Counted from the first letter of the stretch, positions 1-9,970 are shown. The stretch: 64,000 nt of DNA from Microbacterium sp. PM5 (GCF_003293595.1 NZ_CP022162.1:1147737-1211736); one strand, 5' to 3'. Notes: a model not told the origin generated them from the sequence alone. Made by a program: numbers and translations.

Positions 1-1
1 C

Positions 2-739
2 TACTCGCCGCTCGGGTTCTTCTCCGGCGGCGGCGACCCGGGTGCCCTCGTCGCGGCATCCGGAGGCCGCGTCCGCGTGCAGGACGAGGGCTCGCAGCTG
101 GCGGCACTCTCGCTCGCGCGCGTGCAGCCGGTCACGGCCGGCGAGCGCTGGCTGGATCTGTGCGCCGCCCCGGGCGGCAAGACGGCGGTCCTCGCCGCTG
201 AAGCTCTCGCCCACGGCGCCACGTTGGAGGCCAACGAGCTCTCCCCGGCGCGGGCGGGCCTGGTGCGCGACTCGGTCGCCGCGGTCCCGCTGCCGGTGCC
301 CGTCTCGGAGGAGGACGGCCGCACGCGCGCCGCACACGGGCGCTACGACCGCATCCTGGTCGACGCACCGTGCACCGGTCTCGGAGCCCTCCGACGCCGT
401 CCCGAAGCCCGCTGGCGCAAGCAGCCCGCCGACGCGCCACAGCTGGCCTCGCTGCAGTCAGAGCTTCTGTCGGCCGCGCTCGCGGCGTTGCGTCCCGGCG
501 GCGTCGTCGCGTACGTCACCTGCTCGCCGCACCTGGCCGAGACGGCGGCGATCGTCGCCGATGCCCTGCGCACGCACGGCGATGGCGTCGAGGAGCTCGA
601 CGCGCGCGCGACCGTGGCTGCGATCTCCGAGCACCCGATCGACCTCGCCGCCCCGGCGGACGGATCGGGCCGCGCGCAGCTGTGGCCGCACCGCCACGGC
701 ACGGACGCCATGTCGATCTCGCTGCTGCGCCGCCGCTGA
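2..739 (+). CDS. rsmB: 16S rRNA (cytosine-C5)-methyltransferase, RsmB/Sun family, C-terminal part
   Basis: This is the C-terminal 245 residues of a SAM-dependent RNA m5C methyltransferase; the gene begins before the window. The SAM-binding motif LCAAPGGKT is encoded near base 160. Two cysteines typical of the family are present: one in APCTGLG (near base 366), which helps release the product, and one in VTCSPHLAE (near base 517), the catalytic nucleophile. The family methylates a cytosine in 16S rRNA. In many actinobacteria the gene lies upstream of rpe, as it does here, with one oppositely oriented gene between. The NusB-like N-terminal domain that would confirm RsmB over a related NOL1/NOP2 enzyme is outside the window. 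Confidence 0.88.
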   Translation, partial: YSPLGFFSGGGDPGALVAASGGRVRVQDEGSQLAALSLARVQPVTAGERWLDLCAAPGGKTAVLAAEALAHGATLEANELSPARAGLVRDSVAAVPLPVPVSEEDGRTRAAHGRYDRILVDAPCTGLGALRRRPEARWRKQPADAPQLASLQSELLSAALAALRPGGVVAYVTCSPHLAETAAIVADALRTHGDGVEELDARATVAAISEHPIDLAAPADGSGRAQLWPHRHGTDAMSISLLRRR

Positions 740-754
740 GCCCCGCCCCGGTGC

Positions 755-2044
755 TCAGTCCCAGCGCACGACGGGCGGCGTCACCGTGAGATCGACCAGT
801 GCAGACCCCAGCGACGGCAGGAACAGGAACGAGCAGCCGGTGCGGCGCTGGCCGTTGACGTCGCAGTCCGCGGTGACCTCGACGCCGCCCAGATACGGCG
901 TACGCACTTGACCCGGATCGCCGTACATCGCCTCGGGCTTCAGGTTCGCGAGCTTCGCCTGCGTCTCGGCGCGGAGGCTGCGGGTGATGGTCCCGTCGAT
1001 GATCTTCGTGCCGTCGCTCAGGTTCTCCGGAATGTCGATGCCGCATCCTGCGGTGAGGTTCGTCGACGCGATGCACGTGTCGACCGCGCTGCGGACGGCG
1101 GTCTGGAACAGGCTCGTCCCGGCATCGCTGAGCTCGACGGTGGTGTCGAACCGCAGCGAGAAGTCGTTCGGGTCGGCCGCGATGAGGGTCGTCGTTCCCG
1201 ACAGTGTGTAGTTGGGGTTGTCGATCTCGACCGTGACGGTCCCCGGGAACACGGTGATCGAGTCGCTGTCGACCGGCACGCCGTTGACCGTCGCGTTGAG
1301 GCCGCGGAAGCTGCCGCCGAGGTAGATGTCGACCGTGCCGTGCGCCAGCTTCCACGTGCCGTCATCCTCGTAGTCGACGACGTCGAACTGGCCGCTCACC
1401 GGCTTTCCGCCGATCGTGTAGTCGACGCGCACGGGGATCGAGTATCCCTTGTCGCCGCCCTTCGGCACCGACACGACGACGTTCTCGATCGCACCCTTCG
1501 CGGATGCGGCGGCGAGCGCGTCATCCGACAGGAGCGTGCCCTGACGCGGCTTCGAGTCGAGCATCGCGAGCGCCGCCTCGCTGTCGCCGGCGGCGAGCGC
1601 ATTCAGGTAATCGGACACGACCCTCTCGGGGGCGGTGCTGGCCGTCGTCGCCGCGCGCACCGCGAACGCCACGCCCAGAGCGATGGCCAGCAGCACCACC
1701 ATTCCGCCGGCGATGATGCCGATCAGCGCCCCGGTGGGAAGCTTCTTTCGCGGCGGTACCGGCGCCTGTCCGTCTGCGGGAAGCGGCTGCGGGGCGGGCT
1801 GCGGGACCGGAGCGCCGTACGGTACCGGGCCGCCGGCCTGCTGCGGAGGTGTGAACGCCGCGACGTACGGCCCTGCCGCCGCGTGCTCCGTGGGTGCCGG
1901 CGTGACGACGGTGGCCTCGGCAGCCGCCTCCGTCGCGCGCGGCACCCACTGGGCCGCCGCGGCATCCCACCGCAATGCGCCCGCGACCCATTCGCCACGC
2001 TGGGCGTCCCACATCGGCGCCTGACCGTCACCGTTCCCGCTCAT
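755..2044 (-). CDS. single-pass membrane protein with Pro/Ala-rich cytoplasmic head and extracellular domains
   Basis: The protein has 429 residues. Residues 1-100 are rich in Pro, Ala and Gln and include a WDAQRGEWV-type Trp-containing segment; KK at 100-101 precedes one transmembrane helix at about 104-129. The rest is predicted to face outward. Residues from about 135 (APERVVSDYLNALAAGDSEAA) look like an NTF2/DUF4878-type fold, and the remainder resembles the repeated TcaA-like domains of Gram-positive envelope proteins. No enzyme motif is visible. It is convergent with the rRNA methyltransferase, 15 bases apart, and divergent from rpe. The function is unknown; an envelope-associated role is inferred only from topology. 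Confidence 0.75.
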   Translation of the reverse strand: MSGNGDGQAPMWDAQRGEWVAGALRWDAAAAQWVPRATEAAAEATVVTPAPTEHAAAGPYVAAFTPPQQAGGPVPYGAPVPQPAPQPLPADGQAPVPPRKKLPTGALIGIIAGGMVVLLAIALGVAFAVRAATTASTAPERVVSDYLNALAAGDSEAALAMLDSKPRQGTLLSDDALAAASAKGAIENVVVSVPKGGDKGYSIPVRVDYTIGGKPVSGQFDVVDYEDDGTWKLAHGTVDIYLGGSFRGLNATVNGVPVDSDSITVFPGTVTVEIDNPNYTLSGTTTLIAADPNDFSLRFDTTVELSDAGTSLFQTAVRSAVDTCIASTNLTAGCGIDIPENLSDGTKIIDGTITRSLRAETQAKLANLKPEAMYGDPGQVRTPYLGGVEVTADCDVNGQRRTGCSFLFLPSLGSALVDLTVTPPVVRWD

Positions 2045-2164
2045 CGTCCACCCTCTCGTCGGTCACCCCGCCGCGCACCCCTCGGCGCGAACCACCCCCG
2101 TGGTTCTCCAGAGACCCTACTGACGGCGGGCCGAACGCGCGGGCAGGGTGTGGATAATGGGGCC

Positions 2165-2827
2165 GTGGCACGAATCAACCCCAGCATCCTGGCCGCCGAC
2201 TTCGTCAACATGCAGGCGGAGTTGGCGCGCATCGCGACCGCCGACTTCGTGCATGTGGACGTCATGGACAATCACTTCGTGCCGAACCTGACGTTCGGTC
2301 CGCAGATGGTCGAGCGCATCCAGGCGACGAGCCCCGTGCCGCTGGACGTCCACCTCATGATCTCGGATGCCGACCGGTGGGCGCCCGGGTACGCCGAGCT
2401 TGGCGCGGCATCCGTCACCTTCCATCTCGAAGCGGCGACCGACCCGGTGACTCTGGCCCGCAGGATCCGCGCGATCGGGTCGCGAGCCGGCGTCGCCGTC
2501 AAACCCGCGACACCGGTCGAAGGCCTGTACGACGTGCTCGACGAGTTCGACCAGATCCTCGTGATGACCGTCGAGCCGGGCTTCGGCGGCCAGTCCTTCA
2601 TGGCCGATCAGATGCCCAAGCTCGCCCGTCTGCATGAGGAGGCCCGCCGGCGCGGTTCGCAGGTGTGGTTGCAGGTCGACGGCGGCATCTCCGAGTCGAC
2701 GATCGCCCAGGCTGCCGAGGCCGGCGCCGATACCTTCGTCGCAGGATCCGCGGTCTTCGGCGCCGACGAGCCCGACCGGGCCATCGCCGCGCTGCGGAGC
2801 CTCGCCACCGAGCATCACCGCCACTGA
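2165..2827 (+). CDS. rpe: ribulose-phosphate 3-epimerase
   Basis: Interconverts D-ribulose 5-phosphate and D-xylulose 5-phosphate in the pentose phosphate pathway, supplying ribose phosphate for the histidine and tryptophan genes that follow. The 220-residue protein is normal length for this TIM-barrel family. Visible motifs are PSILAADF at the N terminus, VDVMDNHFVPNLTFG and LDVHLMI (metal ligands His and Asp), MTVEPGFGGQ, and VDGGI near the C terminus (phosphate binding). I chose the GTG at 2165 because the family-conserved sequence starts immediately there; the frame stays open far upstream only because of high GC. The gene is 58 bases ahead of hisE and probably co-transcribed. Confidence 0.96.
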   Translation: MARINPSILAADFVNMQAELARIATADFVHVDVMDNHFVPNLTFGPQMVERIQATSPVPLDVHLMISDADRWAPGYAELGAASVTFHLEAATDPVTLARRIRAIGSRAGVAVKPATPVEGLYDVLDEFDQILVMTVEPGFGGQSFMADQMPKLARLHEEARRRGSQVWLQVDGGISESTIAQAAEAGADTFVAGSAVFGADEPDRAIAALRSLATEHHRH

Positions 2828-2885
2828 GCGCCGCCGCCCGCGGCTGGCGGCGCGCGGGCGCGCCGAGGACCGGTAGCCTGAGAGG

Positions 2886-3149
2886 GTGAAGACGTTCGAC
2901 GCCCTGTTCGCGGAGCTGACGACGACCGCCGAGACCCGTCCCGAAGGCTCCGGCACGGTCGCGCAGCTCGATCGCGGCGTGCACGCCATCGGCAAGAAGA
3001 TCGTCGAAGAGGCCGCGGAAGTCTGGATGGCCGCGGAGTACCAGTCCGACGACGAGACCGCCGAAGAGATCTCGCAGCTGCTGTACCACCTTCAGGTGCT
3101 GATGCTCGCCAAGGGCCTCACGCTGCAGGACGTCTACCGACATCTCTGA
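2886..3149 (+). CDS. hisE: phosphoribosyl-ATP pyrophosphatase
   Basis: Second step of histidine biosynthesis: hydrolyses phosphoribosyl-ATP to phosphoribosyl-AMP and pyrophosphate. The 87-residue all-alpha MazG-like protein is the usual length of the stand-alone HisE of actinobacteria. The signature [16 protein letters not shown] carries the acidic metal-binding residues, and [19 protein letters not shown] forms the second metal-binding helix. The start is GTG at 2886, preceded by a gagag stretch. It sits directly before hisG, and its cyclohydrolase partner hisI is a separate gene further on, so this is not the fused HisIE of enterobacteria. Confidence 0.96.
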   Translation: MKTFDALFAELTTTAETRPEGSGTVAQLDRGVHAIGKKIVEEAAEVWMAAEYQSDDETAEEISQLLYHLQVLMLAKGLTLQDVYRHL

Positions 3150-3195
3150 GCGCGCTCCCGCCCCCGCTCCTCCCGACACCGAAAGCTCTTCACCC

Positions 3196-4038
3196 ATGCT
3201 GCGCATCGCTGTGCCGAACAAGGGGTCGCTCGCCGACACCGCCGCCGAGATGCTCGCGGAAGCCGGATACACCGGACGCCGCGACCCCAAGGACCTCCAC
3301 GTCATCGACCCCGTCAACGAGGTCGAGTTCTTCTACCTGCGCCCGAAGGACATCGCGACCTATGTCGGTTCCGGCGCACTGGACGTCGGCATCACCGGCC
3401 GCGACCTGCTGCTGGACGCACGGATGCCGGGTGCCCGCGAGATCGAGAAGCTGGGCTTCGGCGGCTCGACCTTCCGTTTCGCCGGCCCTCCCGGGCGCTT
3501 CACGCAGGTGAGCGACCTCGAGGGTCTGCGGGTCGCGACGGCGTACCCGGGGCTGGTCGACGGCTTCCTCGACGAGCAGGGAGTCGCGGTCGACCTGGTG
3601 CCGTTGGACGGCGCGGTCGAGTCGGCGGTGCAGCTGGGCGTCGCCGATGCCGTCGCCGACGTAGTCTCGACGGGAACGACGCTGCGCCAAGCCGGGTTGG
3701 AGATCTTCGGCCCCGTGCTGCTGGAGTCGGAGGCCGTGCTGATCGGAGCCCCGTCCGAGGCCGAGGGCACCGAGACGCTCCTGCGGCGCCTGCGGGGCGT
3801 GATGGTGGCCCGACGCTACGTCCTGATCGACTACGACCTCCCGGCGTCGCTGGTCGACGAGGCGGTCGCGATCGCTCCCGGTATCGAGTCGCCCACGATT
3901 TCGCCGCTTCGCGATCCCGAATGGGTCGCCGTGCGGGTGATGAGCCCCCGCAAGACGGTCAACCAGGTGATGGACGCGCTGTACGCGATCGGCGCGCGCG
4001 CGATCCTGGTGACCGCGATCCACAACGCGAGGCTCTGA
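3196..4038 (+). CDS. hisG: ATP phosphoribosyltransferase, long form
   Basis: Commits PRPP and ATP to histidine synthesis and is normally feedback-inhibited by histidine. At 280 residues it is the long, hexameric HisG type with its own C-terminal regulatory ACT-like domain (about residues 210-280), so no HisZ partner is needed. The N terminus [19 protein letters not shown], the segment [16 protein letters not shown] and the phosphate-binding [15 protein letters not shown] (PRPP loop) are typical. One base separates its stop from the hisF start, indicating tight co-transcription. Confidence 0.97.
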   Translation: MLRIAVPNKGSLADTAAEMLAEAGYTGRRDPKDLHVIDPVNEVEFFYLRPKDIATYVGSGALDVGITGRDLLLDARMPGAREIEKLGFGGSTFRFAGPPGRFTQVSDLEGLRVATAYPGLVDGFLDEQGVAVDLVPLDGAVESAVQLGVADAVADVVSTGTTLRQAGLEIFGPVLLESEAVLIGAPSEAEGTETLLRRLRGVMVARRYVLIDYDLPASLVDEAVAIAPGIESPTISPLRDPEWVAVRVMSPRKTVNQVMDALYAIGARAILVTAIHNARL

Positions 4039-4039
4039 C

Positions 4040-4804
4040 ATGTCGCTCGCACGACGGGTCATCCCCTGTCTGGACGTGGCCGCCGGCCGCGTCGTCAAGG
4101 GCGTGAACTTCGAGAACCTGCGCGACATGGGCGATCCGGTGGAGCTGGCCGCCCTGTACTTCGCTCAGGGTGCCGACGAGCTGACCTTCCTCGACGTGAC
4201 CGCGACGGTGGACGACCGATCGACGACCTACGACGTCGTGCGCCGCACCGCCGAGGAGGTCTTCATCCCCTTGACCGTCGGCGGCGGCGTGCGCAGCGCC
4301 GACGACGTGGCCCGCCTGCTCGCGGTCGGCGCCGACAAGGTCGGCGTCAACTCCGCCGCCATCGCACGCCCCGAGCTGCTCGGCGAGATCGCCGATCGCT
4401 TCGGTGCGCAGGTGCTGGTGCTGTCGCTCGACGTGAAACGCGCGCCGGGCACCCGCTCCGGTTTCGTCGTCACGACCCACGGCGGTCGGACCGCGACCAG
4501 CCTCGACGCGCTCGAGTGGGCACGAGAGGCGATCGACCGGGGAGCGGGGGAGCTGCTGGTCAACTCGATCGACGCCGACGGCACCAAGGACGGGTTCGAC
4601 CTCGAGCTCGTCGGCCTCATGCGCGAGCTGTCCTCCGTGCCCGTCATCGCCTCCGGCGGTGCCGGGACTGTCGACCACTTCGCCCCGGCCGTGCACGCGG
4701 GCGCCGACGCGGTCCTCGCGGCATCCGTCTTCCACTCCGGGCAGCTGACCATCGGCGACGTCAAGGACGCGCTGACGGCGGACGGGATCGAGGTGCGCCG
4801 ATGA
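4040..4804 (+). CDS. hisF: imidazole glycerol phosphate synthase, cyclase subunit
   Basis: Pairs with the glutaminase HisH (not in this window) to form imidazole glycerol phosphate and AICAR from PRFAR, thereby linking histidine and purine synthesis. The 254-residue TIM barrel carries both catalytic aspartates: one in [14 protein letters not shown] near residue 12 and one in [10 protein letters not shown] near residue 130. Phosphate-binding [11 protein letters not shown] and ASGGAG motifs are present. The last bases overlap the hisI start in an ATGA arrangement. The hisD, hisC, hisB, hisH and hisA genes are not nearby, so the pathway is split between loci. Confidence 0.97.
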   Translation: MSLARRVIPCLDVAAGRVVKGVNFENLRDMGDPVELAALYFAQGADELTFLDVTATVDDRSTTYDVVRRTAEEVFIPLTVGGGVRSADDVARLLAVGADKVGVNSAAIARPELLGEIADRFGAQVLVLSLDVKRAPGTRSGFVVTTHGGRTATSLDALEWAREAIDRGAGELLVNSIDADGTKDGFDLELVGLMRELSSVPVIASGGAGTVDHFAPAVHAGADAVLAASVFHSGQLTIGDVKDALTADGIEVRR

Positions 4805-5184
4805 GCGCCGTCGACGACGCTCGCATCGACCGCGTCCGCTTCAACGCGGACGGGCTCGTCCCAGCGATCATCCAGCAGCACGACACGGGCGACGTGCTCA
4901 TGCTGGGCTGGATGGACGCCGAAGCCCTCCGCCGCACGCTCACCGAGGGACGGGTGACGTTCTGGTCGCGCTCCCGCCAGGAGTACTGGCGCAAGGGCGA
5001 CACGTCGGGTCACGCGCAGTACGTGCGCGGCGCCCGGCTGGACTGCGACGGCGACACCCTGCTGATCGCCGTCGAGCAGATCGGTGCCGCCTGCCACACC
5101 GGCGATCACACCTGCTTCGACGCCGACGACCTCTCTCCCGTCGTCGCCTTCGCACCGCTCGATCACGGCGGCGACCCGTCGTGA
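4801..5184 (+). CDS. hisI: phosphoribosyl-AMP cyclohydrolase
   Basis: Third step of histidine biosynthesis: opens the purine ring of phosphoribosyl-AMP. The 127-residue Zn/Mg enzyme shows [17 protein letters not shown] near residue 60 and the zinc-ligand segment [12 protein letters not shown] near residue 98. The ATG at 4801 overlaps the hisF stop. The frame is open further upstream, but that part is hisF read out of frame. Its own stop overlaps the GTG of the next membrane-protein gene by four bases, so no other gene, notably trpE, lies between. Confidence 0.96.
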   Translation: MSAVDDARIDRVRFNADGLVPAIIQQHDTGDVLMLGWMDAEALRRTLTEGRVTFWSRSRQEYWRKGDTSGHAQYVRGARLDCDGDTLLIAVEQIGAACHTGDHTCFDADDLSPVVAFAPLDHGGDPS

Positions 5185-5795
5185 CGGCACGCGCACGCAG
5201 TTACGCGGTCCTCTCGATCATCGCCGGCGGCGCCCTCGCGATCATCTCGTCGACCCAGACGTGGCTGGACGTCGCCTTGGATGCCGGTGCCACCGCATCC
5301 CTGACCGTCGCCGGCGCGAAGGGGTTCACCCTGCTCGCTCCGCTCAGCCTGGCGGCGCTCGCGCTGGGCCTCGCCCTCACGGTGGTCGGACGCGTGCTGC
5401 GTTACGCGTTCGGGGCGGTTGCGGTCATCATCGGCGGCACGCTGCTGATCGGTGCGGGACGCATCGCGATCGAACACCCCGTGGATGCCGTCTCGGCCGC
5501 GGTGACGACGGCCACCGGCCTGTCGGGAACGGACGCGATCGACGGGCTGGTCGCCTCGATCACGTCGACGCCCTGGCCGTGGCTCACGGTGGTCGCGGGC
5601 GCACTGGTCGCCGTGGGCGGCGTCCTGACGCTCGCCACGTCGCACCGCTGGCGCGGCAGTGGACGCCGGTATCGCACCGACAACCCGAGCCCGTCGGCGG
5701 CGGGATCGGCCACGGGTGCGGCCGCGTCGCGCCCGCACGACGCGATCGACTCCTGGGACGACCTGTCGCACGGCGACGATCCCACCGCCCGCTAG
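5181..5795 (+). CDS. tryptophan-region membrane protein (TIGR02234 type)
   Basis: A 204-residue integral membrane protein with four hydrophobic segments (about residues 9-27, 50-72, 77-97 and 131-156) and a polar C-terminal tail. Length, topology and position between his/trp genes match the actinobacterial family known as the Trp biosynthesis-associated membrane protein. Its biochemical role is not established; the link to tryptophan is positional. Start GTG at 5181 overlaps the hisI stop. In related genomes trpE usually lies just before this gene; here it does not. Confidence 0.85.
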   Translation: MTARARSYAVLSIIAGGALAIISSTQTWLDVALDAGATASLTVAGAKGFTLLAPLSLAALALGLALTVVGRVLRYAFGAVAVIIGGTLLIGAGRIAIEHPVDAVSAAVTTATGLSGTDAIDGLVASITSTPWPWLTVVAGALVAVGGVLTLATSHRWRGSGRRYRTDNPSPSAAGSATGAAASRPHDAIDSWDDLSHGDDPTAR

Positions 5796-5832
5796 ACTGG
5801 CGGGGAACCCCCGAATGAGACCGAGGAGCACC

Positions 5833-6063
5833 ATGAGCAACAGCATCGACGACCCCGGCCACGGACACTCGCCCGCCGCCTGGACGGCTGTGGTCATCAT
5901 GCTGCTGGCCGTCACGCTCGGCACGGTCTTCTACTGGTTCGACATGCCGGCGCTCGTCTGGGCCTCCGCCGGGCTGCTCGTCGTGGGCGCGCTCGTCGGC
6001 TGGGGCATGGCGAAGGCCGGCTACGGCGCCAAGGGTCCGAAGTACGCCCCGAAGCAGCACTGA
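5833..6063 (+). CDS. HGxxPAAW family small membrane protein
   Basis: A 76-residue protein whose N-terminal part carries the family-defining HGHSPAAW motif (about residues 10-17), followed by two transmembrane helices (about 20-36 and 42-60) and a basic Lys-rich tail ending KYAPKQH. The ATG at 5833 is preceded by gaggagc. The family occurs almost always in the actinobacterial trp region, one base before trpC here. The function is unknown. With the upstream TIGR02234-type protein it may form a small membrane module, which is inference. Confidence 0.88.
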   Translation: MSNSIDDPGHGHSPAAWTAVVIMLLAVTLGTVFYWFDMPALVWASAGLLVVGALVGWGMAKAGYGAKGPKYAPKQH

Positions 6064-6064
6064 C

Positions 6065-6841
6065 ATGCTCGATGGCCTGACGGCCGGCGCGGTGGAGGAT
6101 GCCCGGTCGCGGGAGGACGCACGTCCGCTCCGCGACGTCGAGCGCGACGCTCTCGCGCAGCCGCCCGCTCTCGATGCCCGCGCCGCTCTCGCACCCGCCG
6201 AGCGCGTGAAGATCATCGCGGAGGTCAAACGCGCCAGTCCCTCACGCGGCGACCTCGCGGCGATCCCCGACCCGGCCCTGCAGGCGTCGCTGTACGAGAA
6301 GGGCGGCGCCTCGGCGATCTCGGTGCTCACCGAGCAGCGGAAGTTCAAGGGTTCCCTTGCCGACCTCGAGGCCGTCAAGCAGCGAGTCGCGCTGCCGGTG
6401 CTGCGCAAAGACTTCATCGCGACGCCCTACCAGGTTCTGGAGGCGCGGGCTTCCGGGGCCGACCTGGTGCTGCTGATCGTCGCCGCGCTCGAACAGCCCC
6501 TGCTGCGGCAGCTGCACGAGCTGGTCCTGCAGCTGGGCATGACGCCTCTCGTCGAGACGCACTCACGCGAGGAGCTGGACCGCGCCGGCGACCTCGGCGC
6601 CACGCTCATCGGCGTCAACGCCCGCAACCTCTCCACGTTCGAGCTGGACCGCGACCTGTTCGGCTCGCTCGCGGAGCATTTCCCCGCGGACGCGATCAAG
6701 ATCGCCGAGTCGGCGGTGCTTGCGCCCGCCGACGTCGCGCACTATCGGGCCGACGGCGCCGATGTCGTGCTCGTCGGCGAAGCGCTCGTCACCAACGACC
6801 CCGTGACCACCCTGCACGCTTTCCTGGAGGCCGGATCATGA
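6065..6841 (+). CDS. trpC: indole-3-glycerol phosphate synthase
   Basis: Converts CdRP to indole-3-glycerol phosphate, the substrate of TrpAB. The 258-residue TIM barrel shows [15 protein letters not shown] with the catalytic Lys and Ser-Pro-Ser, [18 protein letters not shown] with the second catalytic Lys and Asp-Phe-Ile, [22 protein letters not shown] and IAESAV. This is the monofunctional form without TrpF. Its stop overlaps the trpB start by four bases (ATGA), indicating translational coupling. Confidence 0.97.
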   Translation: MLDGLTAGAVEDARSREDARPLRDVERDALAQPPALDARAALAPAERVKIIAEVKRASPSRGDLAAIPDPALQASLYEKGGASAISVLTEQRKFKGSLADLEAVKQRVALPVLRKDFIATPYQVLEARASGADLVLLIVAALEQPLLRQLHELVLQLGMTPLVETHSREELDRAGDLGATLIGVNARNLSTFELDRDLFGSLAEHFPADAIKIAESAVLAPADVAHYRADGADVVLVGEALVTNDPVTTLHAFLEAGS

Positions 6842-8046
6842 GCCTGCGCGACCAGCACGGACCCTTCTTCGGCGACTTCGGGGGGCGGTACATGCCCGAG
6901 TCGCTCATCGCCGCCATCGACGAGCTGACGGCAGAGTACGAGGCGGCCAAGGCCGACCCTGCCTTCGCCGCCGAATTCGAAAGCCTGCTGCACTCCTATG
7001 CGGGCCGGCCGTCGGCTCTCACCGAAGTGCCCCGCTTCGCCGAGCATGCCGGAGGCGCGCGCATCTTCTTGAAGCGCGAGGATCTGAACCACACCGGCTC
7101 GCACAAGATCAACAACGTCATCGGTCAGGCGCTGCTGACGAAGCGACTCGGCAAGAAGCGCGTGATCGCCGAGACCGGCGCCGGTCAGCACGGCGTCGCA
7201 ACCGCGACCGCAGCGGCCCTGTTCGGTTTCGAATGCACCGTCTACATGGGCGAGGTGGACACCGAGCGCCAAGCGCTCAACGTCGCCCGCATGCGGCTGC
7301 TGGGCGCGGAGGTCGTGCCCGTCACGACGGGATCGCGCACCCTGAAGGACGCGATCAACGAGGCGTACCGCGACTGGGTCGCGTCCGTCGAGACGACGAA
7401 CTACATCTTCGGCACGGCCGCAGGCCCGCACCCCTTCCCGGCGATGGTGCGCGACTTCCAGAAGATCATCTCCGAGGAAGCCCGCGCGCAGCTGCTCGCC
7501 GAGACGGGACGCCTGCCCGACGCGGTCGTCGCCTGCGTCGGCGGCGGCTCGAACGCGATCGGCATGTTCGACGCGTTCCTCGACGACGAGACGGTCAAGC
7601 TCTACGGCGTCGAGGCGGCCGGCGACGGTGTCGACACGCCCAAGCACGCGGCGTCCATCGAGCGCGGGCGCCCCGGCATCCTCCACGGGGCCAAGACGTT
7701 CGTCCTGCAGGACGAGGACGGCCAGACCGTCGAGTCCCACTCGATCTCCGCCGGACTGGACTATCCCGGTGTCGGTCCCGAGCACGCCTGGCTCGCCGAC
7801 ATCGGCCGCGCCCAGTACATTCCGGCGACGGATGCCGAGGCGATGGACGCGCTGCGCCTGCTGTCGCAGACGGAGGGCATCATCCCGGCGATCGAGTCCG
7901 CACACGCGCTGGCCGGCGCCCTGCGGTTGGGCCGCGAGCTCGGACCCGACGCCCTCATCGCCGTCAGCCTGTCGGGACGCGGCGACAAGGACATGGACAC
8001 GGCTGCGCGCTGGTTCGGCCTCTACGACGAGGGGGCAACGTCATGA
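6838..8046 (+). CDS. trpB: tryptophan synthase beta chain
   Basis: PLP-dependent subunit that condenses indole with L-serine to give tryptophan. At 402 residues it is the standard TrpB1 type. Visible are [10 protein letters not shown] near the N terminus, the PLP lysine in [10 protein letters not shown] (near residue 88), [13 protein letters not shown], the phosphate-binding [12 protein letters not shown], and the C-terminal [12 protein letters not shown]. It overlaps trpC upstream and trpA downstream by four bases each, which fits the obligate alpha2-beta2 complex in which indole is channelled between subunits. Confidence 0.98.
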   Translation: MSLRDQHGPFFGDFGGRYMPESLIAAIDELTAEYEAAKADPAFAAEFESLLHSYAGRPSALTEVPRFAEHAGGARIFLKREDLNHTGSHKINNVIGQALLTKRLGKKRVIAETGAGQHGVATATAAALFGFECTVYMGEVDTERQALNVARMRLLGAEVVPVTTGSRTLKDAINEAYRDWVASVETTNYIFGTAAGPHPFPAMVRDFQKIISEEARAQLLAETGRLPDAVVACVGGGSNAIGMFDAFLDDETVKLYGVEAAGDGVDTPKHAASIERGRPGILHGAKTFVLQDEDGQTVESHSISAGLDYPGVGPEHAWLADIGRAQYIPATDAEAMDALRLLSQTEGIIPAIESAHALAGALRLGRELGPDALIAVSLSGRGDKDMDTAARWFGLYDEGATS

Positions 8047-8828
8047 CCTCTCGCGTGGCCGCCGCCATCGATGCGGCGAAGGCGGAGGGGCGCGGCGCGT
8101 TCGTCGGCTACCTGCCGCTCGGCTATCCCGACCTGCAGACGAGCATCGATGCGGCCGTGGCGCTGGCGGAGAACGGCGCCGACATCCTCGAGCTCGGCCC
8201 GCCCTACTCCGACCCCGTCATGGACGGCCTCGTGATCCAGGAGGCCACGCAGGCCGCGCTCGCGGCAGGTTTCCGGCTTCGCGACACCTTCACCGCCGTG
8301 CGTGCGATCGCCGACCGGGTGGATGTTCCCATCCTCGTCATGACGTACTGGAACCCCGTGCTGCAGTACGGCGTGGACCGGTTCGCCGACGATCTCGTCG
8401 CCGCGGGCGGTGCGGGACTCATCACTCCCGACATCACACCCGACGCCGCCCCGGACTGGATCGCCGCCTCCGAGCGCACCGGGCTCGATCGGGTCTTCCT
8501 GGCGGCGCCGACCTCTACCGACGAGCGTCTGCGGATGATCGCCGCGGCGTCGACCGGCTTCGTCTATACGGTGTCGACGATGGGTATCACGGGCGAACGC
8601 GCCGAGCTGGATGCCGCGGCGCGCACGCTCGTGGCGCGACTGCGCACCTTCGGTGTCGACCACGCCTGCGTCGGCATCGGCATCTCCACGCCCGAGCAGG
8701 TCAGCGGCGTCCTGGAGTACGCGGACGGCGCGATCGTGGGAACGGCCCTCGTCCGGGCGCTGCGCGACGGGGGCGTGGAGGCCCTCGCCGCAGAGACCCG
8801 CGCCCTGACGGCGGGCGCCGGGCGCTGA
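8043..8828 (+). CDS. trpA: tryptophan synthase alpha chain
   Basis: Cleaves indole-3-glycerol phosphate to indole and glyceraldehyde 3-phosphate. The 261-residue TIM barrel has the substrate loops [12 protein letters not shown] and [16 protein letters not shown] (the Glu of the first part and Asp of the second are the catalytic pair), followed by [13 protein letters not shown] and [10 protein letters not shown] phosphate-binding segments. The ATG at 8043 overlaps trpB. The frame continues open upstream through trpB but without family similarity. Confidence 0.97.
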   Translation: MTSRVAAAIDAAKAEGRGAFVGYLPLGYPDLQTSIDAAVALAENGADILELGPPYSDPVMDGLVIQEATQAALAAGFRLRDTFTAVRAIADRVDVPILVMTYWNPVLQYGVDRFADDLVAAGGAGLITPDITPDAAPDWIAASERTGLDRVFLAAPTSTDERLRMIAAASTGFVYTVSTMGITGERAELDAAARTLVARLRTFGVDHACVGIGISTPEQVSGVLEYADGAIVGTALVRALRDGGVEALAAETRALTAGAGR

Positions 8829-8879
8829 CGCCTCCGCGGCGACACGTGACGGCGCCGGCGGCGAAGTAGACTGCCCCTC

Positions 8880-9860
8880 GTGCTTTCCTCCGCCTCCGTC
8901 GTCGCCAGCATCCCGAGCCCGCCGATCAGTTCCTTCCAAATCGGCCCGCTGACGATCCACTTCTACGCCCTGTGCATCCTCGCGGGCATCGTCGTCGCGG
9001 CTTTCATGACCAACCACCGTCTCACCAAGCGTGGCGCGGAATCGTGGGTCGTCATCGACATCTGCCTGCTCGCCGTGCCCCTGGCGATCATCGGCGCACG
9101 CGCCTTCCACGTCGTGACCCACTGGGGGTTCTACTTCGAGCAGGGACGCGAGTGGTGGAACCCGTTCGTGCGCGATGCGATCTGGAACGTGTGGGACGGC
9201 GGCATCGCGATCTTCGGCGCGCTCATCGGCGGCGCGATCGGCGCGTGGCTCGGCTGCAAGTGGACCGGCATCCGGTTCTGGACCTTCGCCGATGCGCTCG
9301 CTCCGGGCCTGCTGCTCGCGCAGGCGCTGGGCCGCTTCGGAAACTGGTTCAACCAGGAGCTGTACGGGCTTCCCACCGATCTGCCCTGGGGCCTGCAGAT
9401 CGACTACCCGAACCCGGCCTGGCCGGTCGGCCTGCCTGCCGGAACGCTCTTCCACCCCACTTTCCTTTACGAGGTGATCTGGAACACGATGGGCGTGATC
9501 GTGCTGCTGTGGGCCGGTCACCGCTTCCGCCTGCAGTGGGGTCGCCTGTTCGCGTTCTACCTCGTCTGGTACAGCGCCGGTCGCATCGTGTGGGAGAGCA
9601 TCCGCATCGACCCGAGCGAAGTGTTCTTCGGTCTGCGCACCAACGTCTGGGCGGCGATCTTCGGCGTGCTGGTGGGAATCGTCATCTTCGCCGTGCAGAC
9701 CCGCCGCCACCCGGGCTTCGAGCCGTCGCCGTACATGCGCGGTCGTGAGCGGGGCGGGGCTGTACAATCGCAGAACACCGATGAATTCGTGGACGTCAGC
9801 GCACCCCCGACAGCCGAATCCATCGCGGACGCAGCCACAAGCACTGTCACGTCGAAGTAG
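8880..9860 (+). CDS. lgt: phosphatidylglycerol:prolipoprotein diacylglyceryl transferase
   Basis: Attaches diacylglycerol to the lipobox cysteine of prolipoproteins in the cytoplasmic membrane, the first step of lipoprotein maturation. Potential substrates in this window include the FKBP lipoprotein at 45117. The 326-residue protein has about seven transmembrane helices and the family signature [13 protein letters not shown] (near residue 157), plus the [11 protein letters not shown] segment. The C-terminal ~45 residues are polar and variable, as in other actinobacteria. The start is GTG at 8880. The trpCBA-lgt order is conserved across actinobacteria. Lnt, which completes the pathway, is encoded at 37870. 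Confidence 0.96.
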   Translation: MLSSASVVASIPSPPISSFQIGPLTIHFYALCILAGIVVAAFMTNHRLTKRGAESWVVIDICLLAVPLAIIGARAFHVVTHWGFYFEQGREWWNPFVRDAIWNVWDGGIAIFGALIGGAIGAWLGCKWTGIRFWTFADALAPGLLLAQALGRFGNWFNQELYGLPTDLPWGLQIDYPNPAWPVGLPAGTLFHPTFLYEVIWNTMGVIVLLWAGHRFRLQWGRLFAFYLVWYSAGRIVWESIRIDPSEVFFGLRTNVWAAIFGVLVGIVIFAVQTRRHPGFEPSPYMRGRERGGAVQSQNTDEFVDVSAPPTAESIADAATSTVTSK

Positions 9861-9870
9861 CACCGCGCCG

Positions 9871-9920
9871 ATGCGCACGATGCTTCGACTTCTCCTCCGC
9901 TGAATACACCTCCGCTGAAT
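9871..9920 (+). promoter_or_regulatory. gltB leader: short upstream ORF with a 12-bp direct repeat
   Basis: The lgt-gltB gap contains an 11-codon open frame, ATG at 9871 to TGA at 9903, encoding [10 protein letters not shown] (Arg- and Leu-rich). The 12-mer cctccgctgaat occurs twice, at 9894-9905 and 9909-9920, the first copy spanning the stop codon of the short frame. The repeat and short frame are directly visible; a regulatory role (leader peptide or binding site for a nitrogen regulator) is speculation. No Shine-Dalgarno sequence is obvious before the short frame. Confidence 0.3.
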
Positions 9921-9970
9921 GCCCAGGGCCGACGTCGTCCCCGATCAGTTTGACCATGAGGACGGTTGCC

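Noticed and set aside
908..2164. An extra 419-residue N-terminal extension of rpe
   Set aside because: The frame is open because of base composition but overlaps the well-supported membrane protein gene on the minus strand; rpe homology begins at 2165.
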